Part shown: piece by piece, positions 34,306-42,589 of the stretch | Layout of the letters: each line of letters opens with the position of its first letter | How positions within the stretch are numbered: the first letter of the stretch is position 1 | Notes under the pieces: generated by a model | The model's input: only the letters and a program-made list of their open reading frames with translations | What the model was told of the DNA's origin: nothing | The model's database searches: none | NCBI GenBank assembly: GCA_964590225.1 | Contig: CAZPWS010000003.1 | Coordinates: 91,332-155,331 of the forward strand | DNA from: JAEUSG01 sp964590225 | GTDB taxonomy: Bacteria; Fibrobacterota; OXYB2-FULL-49-7; JAEUSG01 | Direction of reading: 5' to 3' | Length of the DNA: 64,000 nucleotides | Position numbers and translations under genes: made by a program

Positions 34306-35766
34306 ATGAAAAACAATATTTTCTTAACAGTATTAATGGTATCGCTTTTTGCAGTTAGTTCATACGGTGAGTTTCTTATTGCAGGTGGAGCTAAAAATCA
34401 AGATGGTGCTCTGATAGCTCCCTGTTCTGATGGATTTATTGCTGTTTGGAATGCAGTTGACAGTAATGGGTATTATAGAATCCATGCAGGGCGAATTGGG
34501 TTTTCAGGTGTACTTGAAAGGGTAACTGGAGTTGTTGACGGCGGTGGTGTGTCAAGGTTGGGCGTTAGACAAGTTTTGGCTTCAATAGAAAATGATCAGT
34601 ATTTGTTAAGCTGGTATGCACATGCGGAATGGAGTGCGGGTGCAGGTCAGAATCTTAGCAGAAGAAGTTCGTTGTCGTGGAATGGTTCTGACCTCATAAC
34701 CGGTTCTACTTTGGCTGGTGGCACGCTTGGAAGTGGTCCATTTACTACCAATGGAGCAAGCTGGGTTTATATTACAAGAACTTTTGAGGGTAGGGGGAGC
34801 GGTGAATTCGTCCGCCTTTATTTTAACTCTCCTTCCGCATCTACTGTTACAAGACAGGTAGTTGGCTGGGGAGCAGATATTGCACACGGTTCGGGCTATT
34901 ACCTCTCCGTACATCGCGGCAGTCTTGAGGATGCGAGCAGATTATACGCCTACCGTTTTGATACAACTTCACTATTTACAAGACTTGACAGCACTCTCGT
35001 TTACAACAGTGGAGGTAATATTTTATCAGATCCGAAAATTGCGTATGGGGGAGGTCAGTTTCTTTTAGTGTATGTTGAGGATGAAGGTAATGGGCGAATT
35101 AGGCTTAAAGGGCGTTTTCTTTCTGGTACTACAACACTTAGCATAGGTTCTTCATTTGACATTGCTCCTAATGCACCAGATAACAGGGAACAAATTGCTC
35201 CACGAATTGCTTATGATTCGCTTGCCGGAAACTTTATAGTTGTGTGGCAGCAGGGGCGACCGTTTATGGGAGATTTGGAAACTGATATTTACTCTGCAAG
35301 GGTTGGTGGAGATGGATTGATTGACAGTATTCCTTTTGTTGTCTGTGCGGCTACTAATAGCCAGGAGCTACCACGAATAGTTTGCAAAAATGGGCTTTCC
35401 CTTGTAACATGGAATGACTTAAGAAATGGAGAGGATTGGGATATTTACGGTAGATTGCTCACTCAGACCTCTTTTACAACAGGTCTTGAAGAGTTGGTTG
35501 ATGTTGTGAGCGAGTCCATACTGCAAGCATCACCCAATCCATTTAATCCCGATGTCCGCATATCTGTAAAGGGCTGGCAGAAGGGAATGGCGTTGGATAT
35601 TGTTGATGTGAGCGGCAAGGTTGTAGCATCTTTGACTAACCGCATGGAAAAGGGAATGGAAAAAAGTGTTACATGGAAGGCTTCCGGTTTGTCATCTGGT
35701 TTATATGTTGCGGTTCTTCGGAACGGCGGCACGACTCTCAGGAAGAAGATGATGTTTTTAAGATGA
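34306..35766 (+). CDS. Secreted beta-propeller-like protein with C-terminal sorting domain
   Basis: A signal peptide (KNNIFLTVLMVSLFAVSSYG) precedes a series of blade-like repeats: DGFIAVWNAVDSNGYYRIHAG, QYLLSWYAHAEW, QFLLVYVEDEGNGRIRLKG, FIVVWQQG and LVTWNDLRNGEDWDIYGRL. These resemble the W-x-D-x-R-x-G-x-x-D-I-Y repeats of extracellular propellers. The last about 80 residues (SPNPFNPDVRISVKGWQKG, then GLYVAVLRNGG and a final KKMMFLR) form a FlgD/type-IX-like sorting domain. ATG 34306 is chosen because GGAG lies 8 bases upstream; the ATG at 34291 lies before that site. No catalytic family recognised. Confidence 0.65.
   Translation: MKNNIFLTVLMVSLFAVSSYGEFLIAGGAKNQDGALIAPCSDGFIAVWNAVDSNGYYRIHAGRIGFSGVLERVTGVVDGGGVSRLGVRQVLASIENDQYLLSWYAHAEWSAGAGQNLSRRSSLSWNGSDLITGSTLAGGTLGSGPFTTNGASWVYITRTFEGRGSGEFVRLYFNSPSASTVTRQVVGWGADIAHGSGYYLSVHRGSLEDASRLYAYRFDTTSLFTRLDSTLVYNSGGNILSDPKIAYGGGQFLLVYVEDEGNGRIRLKGRFLSGTTTLSIGSSFDIAPNAPDNREQIAPRIAYDSLAGNFIVVWQQGRPFMGDLETDIYSARVGGDGLIDSIPFVVCAATNSQELPRIVCKNGLSLVTWNDLRNGEDWDIYGRLLTQTSFTTGLEELVDVVSESILQASPNPFNPDVRISVKGWQKGMALDIVDVSGKVVASLTNRMEKGMEKSVTWKASGLSSGLYVAVLRNGGTTLRKKMMFLR
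35532..35766 (+). repeat. C-terminal sorting cassette, copy 1
   Basis: This 3'-terminal segment codes for the NPFNP sorting domain and is very similar at DNA level to copy 2 (38686-38921). They share long identical runs such as GGAATGGAAAAAAGTGTTAC and GAAGAAGATGATGTT. It lies wholly inside coding sequence. Confidence 0.8.
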
Positions 35767-35789
35767 TTTTTTGTCCGTGAAAAAGGGGG

Positions 35790-38700
35790 ATGATATTGAG
35801 GCTGTTATTATTGTTTTTATTCACAATTACTATCTGTCCACTTGTTAATGCTAACGATGCGGATTCTCTCAGAACCAGACTCAGGAATGAGTATATATTG
35901 GGCGTTTCTGATAGCGCGGTTCACTTCCTTGATGAACAGCTATCAAATGGAAGTTGGTCTGTGATTAATTATGAAGATAAATCTTCTGTTGACTGGCAAC
36001 CAGTAAAACATCTTGCCCGCTTAAGGCAGATGGCAGTTGCTTACAACAATGCGGAACATTCGCATTATTCCGACTCAATTCTTAAAGAAGGAATATTGTC
36101 CGGTCTTGATTTCTGGTACGATAACGATTCTTCAATAAGCAGCACTAATTGGTGGTATAACGATATTGGTCAGCAGTTGCAACTTGGGCCGATACTTGCT
36201 ATGATGTTTGATAGCCTTGATTCGGTAAGAATTGCACGAGGTGCCGGATTCATGATGGAACCAGGCATGACTGGTCAAAACAAGCTATGGCTGGCAAAGC
36301 AAACCGTGTGGAAAGGATGTATAAGGAGATCGGTAACCGACATTAACCGCGGTCTAAATGCGATTAAAGGCGAAGTTTATCTAAGCACCGGAGAAGGCAT
36401 CCAGCATGACTATAGCTTTCACCAGCATGGAGCTTTGCTTTATAGCGGTGGATACGGCAGGGGGTTTCTTTATGATGTTGTTTTTTGGGTAGTTATGTCA
36501 CAGCGTTTGTCATTTGCTTTTGATAGTGCTAAACTATCTATTCTAAACGGCTTTATTCTCGATGGCAGCCAATGGATGATTAGGCGTAGTTACTGGGATT
36601 ATGCTGTCGGAGGAAGGGAAATTGCGCGAAAAACATGGGGTAGAGCAACCTCAGGACTTTTGAGAGATAAACAAAGTAGCAGAGTTGATGAAATACTGAG
36701 ATTTGTAGATCATATCGAAGGAAAGAACGATTCCGCACTTACCGGAAACAGACATTTCTGGCGGTCGGATTATCATGTTCATCGACGGAAAAATTTCCAT
36801 TTATCAATACGCATGTGTTCAGATCGTGTATATGGTAGCGAGAGTATTAATAATGAGAATATGAAGAATAACTACTTGTCATTTGGCTCTATTTCTCTTT
36901 TGAGAACAGGTGATGAATATTATGAAATCTTTCCAATGTGGGATTGGGGTCGTATTCCCGGCGTTACATCTCCATATAAATGGAATCCCGGCGGAAGTAC
37001 TTTTAAAGGGACTACTAAATTCGCTGGCGGTGCGAGTAACGGTGTTTATGGAGTTGCAGGGCTTGATTTAAACCGTGATGGAGTTACCGGACGCAAGGCA
37101 TGGTTCTGTTTTGAGAATGATGTTGTGGCTTTGGGAGCGTCTATCAAAAGAACAAGCGGAACAGAGCCTGTTTACACATCGTTGAATCAGTGTTGGCTAA
37201 GGGGTGAAGTATGGAGTGGGCTTAATAGTGGTATGGACGAAATTCAGCCACAGGGACTTAGAACACTTGAGTCTCCCAAATGGATTTTTCATGATAGTGT
37301 AGGTTACATATTTCCATCCGCCACTTCTTTAACTATCAAAAATGAAGAGCAAACAGGTACATGGTATTCAATCAATAGACAATATTCGACAGATGTTGCA
37401 GTTGGCGATGTTTTTAGTCTTTGGATTAATCATGGCGTGATCCCGTCAGATGCCCAATACGAATATGTAATGCTTTCCGGTGTGAGCAGGGATGATGTTA
37501 AAAATTATGCAGACTCCATTCCGTTTAGTACGCTATCAAACACGGAGGATTTACAGGCTGTTAGGCATGAATTGCAGAAAGTATCGGGGGCTGTTTTTTA
37601 CAAGGAGGGATATCTTCTTTTACGATACGGTTTGGCCGTTGAAGTTGATAAACCATGTATAATTCTCGTTGACGAAAGCGGAGACAAATACCGCGTTACT
37701 GTTTCAAACCCTCTCAACACATCATCAACGGTTAATGTTTCGCTGTATACGGCCGGCGGTGTAAAGGAGACGGTGCCTTTTATTCTTCCCAGCGGAAACA
37801 ATGCCGGAAGCAGTGTGATAATGGAATACACAGCTTCTGTTATACAACATCGCTCTAAATCTTTTGTTAAGGTTACAGTTATCGACAGCGTTAGCAGAAA
37901 TCCGATAGAGAATGTTAAAGTGCGAGAGGTTAATAGCGTATCTGTCCCCGTATATACAAATTCTTACGGAGAAGCCTTTTTCCCTTCCGATTCAGGTAAT
38001 ATAGCGATAGAAGCCTCTATTCCCTTTTATGCTGCAAAAACCACGCAAATTTCCGTGATGGAAGGGGATACTGGTAGTCTGGAAATAACGATATCACCTT
38101 TGAATATATCGAGTATAAAAATAGTACCCGATGATGACGCATATGTCCGGAGTGGAACACCTTACAATAGTCAAAACTATGGGTTGTCATCAACATTGGT
38201 GGCTAAAATAGGCGGTACCATTTATGACAGAGACTCGTATCTAAAATTTGATCTTTCGGCTATTGATCCTGCAAAGATGATCGGAGCTGTGCTAAGATTG
38301 TACACTATGTCGAAACAGCCTGCAACTGCGCAGTCAGTTGTTGTGTATGGAGTATCCGATAATAATTGGCAGGAGTCAACTATTACATGGAATAATAAAC
38401 CTTCAATCGGCTCAGCAGTTGTTTCCAGAACAATAGCAGCAGATACGCTTATGTATCATGAATGGAATGTTTTTGAATATGTGTCGGCTAATTCTGCGAC
38501 AGACGGTATTGTAAGTTTTTGCGTAAGACCGGCTACAAACGCAATAACCTGGCTATCATTCGCAAGCAAGGAAGATACGGTTGTCTGGAGACGACCCTAT
38601 CTTGAGATTTTTGAAGACTCAATGCCAACAGGTGTTGGCCAGGGAGCTATTCAGGAAATATTTGGTTCGATTGGGATTTCTGTAAGCCCTAACCCCTTTA

Positions 38701-38921
38701 ATCCTGCTGTTCGCATATCTGTAAAAGGATGGCAGAAGGGAATGGATCTGAATATTGTTGATGTGAACGGCAAGGTTGTGGCTTCTATGACTGCCCGTAT
38801 GGAAAAGGGAATGGAAAAAAGTGTTACATGGAAGGCTTCCGGTTTGTCATCGGGTCTATATTTGGCAGTTCTTAGGAATGGCGGCACGACTATCAGGAAG
38901 AAGATGATGTTGATAAGATGA
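35790..38921 (+). CDS. Secreted polysaccharide lyase family 8 with DNRLRE/CBM96-like and sorting domains
   Basis: This 1043-residue enzyme begins with a signal peptide and the alpha/alpha-toroid of PL8 lyases (hyaluronan, chondroitin, xanthan type). Catalytic positions are intact: Asn164 (TGQN), His213 (DYSFHQHG) and Tyr222 (GGYGRGFL). The His-Tyr gap of nine matches pneumococcal hyaluronate lyase. The beta-sandwich region follows to about residue 700. A DNRLRE/CBM96-like domain comes next (about 770-930, with DDAYVRSGTPYNSQNYG and YLKFDLSAID). An NPFNP-type sorting domain ends it. PL8 cleaves uronic-acid polymers by beta-elimination. Its exact substrate is open. ATG 35790 lies right against AAGGGGG, so TTG 35796 may be used. 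Confidence 0.88.
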   Translation: MILRLLLLFLFTITICPLVNANDADSLRTRLRNEYILGVSDSAVHFLDEQLSNGSWSVINYEDKSSVDWQPVKHLARLRQMAVAYNNAEHSHYSDSILKEGILSGLDFWYDNDSSISSTNWWYNDIGQQLQLGPILAMMFDSLDSVRIARGAGFMMEPGMTGQNKLWLAKQTVWKGCIRRSVTDINRGLNAIKGEVYLSTGEGIQHDYSFHQHGALLYSGGYGRGFLYDVVFWVVMSQRLSFAFDSAKLSILNGFILDGSQWMIRRSYWDYAVGGREIARKTWGRATSGLLRDKQSSRVDEILRFVDHIEGKNDSALTGNRHFWRSDYHVHRRKNFHLSIRMCSDRVYGSESINNENMKNNYLSFGSISLLRTGDEYYEIFPMWDWGRIPGVTSPYKWNPGGSTFKGTTKFAGGASNGVYGVAGLDLNRDGVTGRKAWFCFENDVVALGASIKRTSGTEPVYTSLNQCWLRGEVWSGLNSGMDEIQPQGLRTLESPKWIFHDSVGYIFPSATSLTIKNEEQTGTWYSINRQYSTDVAVGDVFSLWINHGVIPSDAQYEYVMLSGVSRDDVKNYADSIPFSTLSNTEDLQAVRHELQKVSGAVFYKEGYLLLRYGLAVEVDKPCIILVDESGDKYRVTVSNPLNTSSTVNVSLYTAGGVKETVPFILPSGNNAGSSVIMEYTASVIQHRSKSFVKVTVIDSVSRNPIENVKVREVNSVSVPVYTNSYGEAFFPSDSGNIAIEASIPFYAAKTTQISVMEGDTGSLEITISPLNISSIKIVPDDDAYVRSGTPYNSQNYGLSSTLVAKIGGTIYDRDSYLKFDLSAIDPAKMIGAVLRLYTMSKQPATAQSVVVYGVSDNNWQESTITWNNKPSIGSAVVSRTIAADTLMYHEWNVFEYVSANSATDGIVSFCVRPATNAITWLSFASKEDTVVWRRPYLEIFEDSMPTGVGQGAIQEIFGSIGISVSPNPFNPAVRISVKGWQKGMDLNIVDVNGKVVASMTARMEKGMEKSVTWKASGLSSGLYLAVLRNGGTTIRKKMMLIR
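38686..38921 (+). repeat. C-terminal sorting cassette, copy 2
   Basis: This is the 3' end of the PL8 gene. It is nearly the same DNA as copy 1, with differences mainly at third codon positions and a few residues; the protein reads NPFNPAVRISVKGWQKGMDL here and NPFNPDVRISVKGWQKGMAL in copy 1. It ends in a common AGGAAGAAGATGATG run. Confidence 0.8.
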
Positions 38922-38931
38922 GCATGTAATT

Positions 38932-39540
38932 ATGTCTATTAATATAATGGTTACCGCTTTTCTGTTTAGCTCATTTGTTGTACTACCCGTTTTGTCAATA
39001 GAGAGTGGTGCGAGCGCCATTATTGTTAATGATCAATCTGTTCCACTGGAAGAGTTTCTGCTTGTAGCGGCCAGAAAAAAGGCTTTGGTGTATGACCATT
39101 TTTACAAGAAATATGGAGTTCAGCCTAACAGAGCATTCTGGAACTCGAGCTATGGTGATGAAACACCTTTTAAGCTGTTAAAGGATATGGTTGTAAAGGA
39201 TCTCGTGCAAATAAAGATCATTCAGCAGCTTGCGTTGAACTATGGGTTGGTAAATGATATTAGTTACTCATCTTTTCTTGATAGAATGAAAAAGGAAAAC
39301 AGGCGTCGTGAAGTAGCTGTTAAGCGGGGGGAAGTCATCTATGGACCTATTCAATATTCAAGAGAAGTTTATTATGACTATGTTAATTCAAACCTGAGTA
39401 TTGATTTGTGTCGTACATATATGCGTGCCGGAAAAACCCGCAACGAGTACGATGGCTGGATATGGGAAAAGACAGAAAGAGCCGCAGTAGTAGTTAATGA
39501 AAAGGTAATACGGGATTATATAAGCAGAAACAAGTTTTAG
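38932..39540 (+). CDS. Exported SurA/parvulin-N-like protein
   Basis: The 202-residue protein has a signal peptide (NIMVTAFLFSSFVVLPVLS) and then IIVNDQSVPLEEFLLVAARKKA. This is the typical opening of the SurA N-terminal chaperone domain. It continues with ALNYGLVNDISYSSFLDRMK and KENRRREVAVKRGEVIYGP. A parvulin catalytic domain is absent. Small SurA-like proteins of this type also occur next to lyases and glycosidases elsewhere, from memory. It probably assists folding or passage of the large secreted enzymes that flank it. It sits 10 bp after the PL8 gene. Confidence 0.55.
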   Translation: MSINIMVTAFLFSSFVVLPVLSIESGASAIIVNDQSVPLEEFLLVAARKKALVYDHFYKKYGVQPNRAFWNSSYGDETPFKLLKDMVVKDLVQIKIIQQLALNYGLVNDISYSSFLDRMKKENRRREVAVKRGEVIYGPIQYSREVYYDYVNSNLSIDLCRTYMRAGKTRNEYDGWIWEKTERAAVVVNEKVIRDYISRNKF

Positions 39541-39573
39541 CCAATATTTGATTTTTCCACATTGGAGGAAAAC

Positions 39574-42500
39574 ATGTTCAAAAATTTCTTTGTGATTTCG
39601 TGGTTTGTAGCGTTGTTTACATTCTGTGTATATGGAGCAAACTACTATGTTGACAATATCAACGGCTCTGATGACAATGGCGGAATAACACCTTCTTTGG
39701 CATGGCAGACGCTAACCAAAGTTAACAGTATTGAATCGTTTCAACCGGGCGACAGCATATTGTTAATATCCGGAGGGGTGTGGACAGGATCGCTTAAGCC
39801 GAATGGTTCGGGTTCTGAGGGTAATCCTATCGTACTCGGTAAATATGGTGGTGAGGCACGCCCCATAATAAACGGTGGAGGATTAGATGTTGTTGCTCCG
39901 GTGGCGCTCCGCAATCAATCTTACTGGGTCATTCGCGATCTTGAAATCACCAATAATAATAATAACGAAAGAGATGGGATTCGTCGACGGGGTTTATCAG
40001 TAACAAATCCCAGTGGTGGGATTATGAATAGCATTCATGTACTTAACAATTATGTGCATCATGTGAGGGGTTCATTGCATGGAGCGATGGCATTTGGTGG
40101 TATCGTCTTTGTTGCCGATTCGAATTATGTGATGCCAAGTAAAGATGGGACAAACAGTTTTAATGATGTGCTTGTAGAAGGTAATATTGTATCTCATACA
40201 AGTCGCACAGGTATTAGTTTTTGGGACTACTCCTGGCAAAAAGCTAATCAAGCTTCGACTAATGTTAAAATTCGCAATAATGTCGTTTCTTATCCGGATG
40301 GTGATGGTATCCTTTCGTACGGATGCATACTAGATACGCTTGAACATAATATTGCACACCACTGTTCAAATTTTACCGACCCTGCGACCAACTGGATTGT
40401 CAGCGCTGGTATATGGACCACGCGCGGTTATTATTCTGTGATCCAGTTTAACGAAGCCTATGCGCATCAATATGCCGGAGCTGATGGTCAGGGATTCGAT
40501 ATTGATGGTCTCTCAACAGGCACTATTCTGCAGTACAATTATAGCCATGACAATTATGGCGGTTTTCTATTGCTTTGCTGGGACGCTAATAATAAGAACC
40601 CCATTGTTAGATACAATATAAGCCAGAACGATGGAAGACATCTAATTCGTATTAGCGCCTCTAATGCTCATATTTATAACAATGTTTTTTATATAGGTCA
40701 CGGCATGTCAACCAAGATTGTTGAAGATGAAGGAGGGACTGCTGTTTTTAACAACAACATCATTTATAATTATGGTAGCGGGGGTTATAATTTTCCTGGT
40801 GGGACATGGTCGCATAATTCGTTTTACGGGAATCATCCAGCGAGTGAGCCTTCGGATCCCTACAAACTAACCAGCGATCCCCTGCTTGTAGCGCCTGGAA
40901 GTGGCGGCATTGGGCGGGCATCGGTGGAAGGCTATCGATTGCAGGTTGGTTCGCCCTCTCTTGGTTCTGGCTTGTTAATAAGTGGCAGTGGCGGCAAGGA
41001 TTTTTGGGGCAACCCTGTTTCATCTGTAGCAGCACCGAACAGAGGTGTATATTCAGGTTTAGGCATATATACCGGTAATGACACAGCGGTGATTGTTTCG
41101 CTTTCCTGCATTGCGGCGGATTCTGTGGTGGTTCCGTTTCAGGTTACACCGCTCACATTAATTGCTGAGCGTGAAGGTGGCGTTTTTGATACAGTGACAT
41201 CATCTGGTCAATATGTGTCGCTTGATACAAGTGTGGTAATTGTTAATGTTTTTAGTGGGCTTGTGACCGCTGTTTCAGTTGGAAATGGAAGAATTGTAGG
41301 ATGTTTTTACAACGCATTTGGTCCTGCCTATGACACATTGGTGATACGGGTTGTTCCGGACACTGCGCCGCATCCTGATTCCATTAGTCTTGCCACAGAT
41401 TCAATATCGTTGGTACTGTCGCCATTGGACAGCGTTAAGATAGGTGTGGCTGGATATTTTCATTCGAGTTATGCATCATGGTCTCGTGACATGAGTAATG
41501 AAGTTGTCTGGTCAAGTGGTGACGAATCGGTGGTCACGGTGAGTGAGGGCTGGCTTAAGAGCGTTTCGGCAGGAGGGCCGGTTATGGTGACGGCTGGATT
41601 TGATGGTAAATACGATACCTGTTTCGTTACGGTTTCGCCCTTTATAAATGTTCCCATTGGGTATTGGGCTTTTGAGAATAGCGGTTTTGACAGTTCGGGT
41701 AATGGGCATACGGCTGTGCTTTCTGGCGGCGCCGTGTATGGAACGGGCGCAGTGGGTCAGGGCGTTTTGCTTGACGGAACAGATGATGTTGTGACAATGG
41801 GTCAAAATACGCAGTTTGGCAGCATGGCCAAAATGACAGTTGCCTTATGGCTGCGGCTTAATGCGCTACCTCCGAGTGGTACTCAGGTTCCGGTATTGTC
41901 AAAGCCTTTTGCTCATAATATTGTTTTAAATAATTCCGGTTCATTCCAGTTTGCCGTTGCTACGACATCAAATGGTTGGTACAGCAGCGCTGGTAATGCG
42001 GTTACAAGTAAGACGAATCTGGAAACAGATGAGTGGTATTTTATTGTTGGTACATATGATGGTAGCCGTCTTCGGATATATCTTGATGGGCAATTAGAGA
42101 ATACTGCTTCGGCTAATATTTCTGGTACAATTGTTTCAAATAGCAATGCGTTACGAATTGGCGATGGGTCAATTTGGAGCACATTTCGTTATCTTGATGG
42201 CGCTATTGATGAGATCCGTATATATAATGAAGCTTTGGGAGAGGGTGAGATACGGCAGTTGTACTTACTGCGTGATGACGGAACTACTACGGGTGAATCA
42301 GTTGAAGTAGATGAGGACGGTGGATTTAACATGGTTGTTTCACCAAATCCTTTTAACCCTTTTGTTAATATATGGGTTTCAGGAATTGCTGATGATTTGT
42401 CTTCATTGATTATATATGATGTGAACGGCAGAATGGCGGCGGATTTGTCTAAGACCTTAAAGGGAAAGTCGGGAAAAGGACATGTTGCGTGGGATGCCTC

Positions 42501-42582
42501 AAATCATGCCTCGGGTATATATGTTGCAGTTTTTCGTAACGGTGGCACGACTCTCAGGAAGAAGATGATGTTGATAAGGTGA
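39574..42582 (+). CDS. Secreted beta-helix, Big2 and LamG protein with sorting domain
   Basis: After a signal peptide comes YYVDNINGSDDNGGITPSLAW and then QTLTKVNSIESFQPGDSILL, the common start of right-handed parallel beta-helix proteins. Repeats such as VLNNYVHHVRG, VEGNIVSHTSRTGI and IQFNEAYAHQYAG fill out to about residue 480. Two Ig-like segments follow; the second has the Big2 style (VVWSSGDESVVTVSEGWLKSVSAG). A LamG/concanavalin domain lies at about 690-890 (GYWAFENSGFDSSGNGHTA, DEWYFIVGTYDGSRLRIYLD). The end is an NPFNP sorting domain. It could be a lyase or a polysaccharide-binding protein; catalytic residues were not identified. ATG 39574 follows TTGGAGG. Confidence 0.75.
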   Translation: MFKNFFVISWFVALFTFCVYGANYYVDNINGSDDNGGITPSLAWQTLTKVNSIESFQPGDSILLISGGVWTGSLKPNGSGSEGNPIVLGKYGGEARPIINGGGLDVVAPVALRNQSYWVIRDLEITNNNNNERDGIRRRGLSVTNPSGGIMNSIHVLNNYVHHVRGSLHGAMAFGGIVFVADSNYVMPSKDGTNSFNDVLVEGNIVSHTSRTGISFWDYSWQKANQASTNVKIRNNVVSYPDGDGILSYGCILDTLEHNIAHHCSNFTDPATNWIVSAGIWTTRGYYSVIQFNEAYAHQYAGADGQGFDIDGLSTGTILQYNYSHDNYGGFLLLCWDANNKNPIVRYNISQNDGRHLIRISASNAHIYNNVFYIGHGMSTKIVEDEGGTAVFNNNIIYNYGSGGYNFPGGTWSHNSFYGNHPASEPSDPYKLTSDPLLVAPGSGGIGRASVEGYRLQVGSPSLGSGLLISGSGGKDFWGNPVSSVAAPNRGVYSGLGIYTGNDTAVIVSLSCIAADSVVVPFQVTPLTLIAEREGGVFDTVTSSGQYVSLDTSVVIVNVFSGLVTAVSVGNGRIVGCFYNAFGPAYDTLVIRVVPDTAPHPDSISLATDSISLVLSPLDSVKIGVAGYFHSSYASWSRDMSNEVVWSSGDESVVTVSEGWLKSVSAGGPVMVTAGFDGKYDTCFVTVSPFINVPIGYWAFENSGFDSSGNGHTAVLSGGAVYGTGAVGQGVLLDGTDDVVTMGQNTQFGSMAKMTVALWLRLNALPPSGTQVPVLSKPFAHNIVLNNSGSFQFAVATTSNGWYSSAGNAVTSKTNLETDEWYFIVGTYDGSRLRIYLDGQLENTASANISGTIVSNSNALRIGDGSIWSTFRYLDGAIDEIRIYNEALGEGEIRQLYLLRDDGTTTGESVEVDEDGGFNMVVSPNPFNPFVNIWVSGIADDLSSLIIYDVNGRMAADLSKTLKGKSGKGHVAWDASNHASGIYVAVFRNGGTTLRKKMMLIR
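42341..42582 (+). repeat. C-terminal sorting cassette, copy 3 (diverged)
   Basis: This 3' end encodes a related NPFNP sorting domain. Most of it is diverged from copies 1 and 2, but the last about 45 bp, including GGTGGCACGACTCTCAGGAA and GAAGATGATGTTGATAAG, are almost identical. Confidence 0.7.
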
Positions 42583-42589
42583 TCGATAT

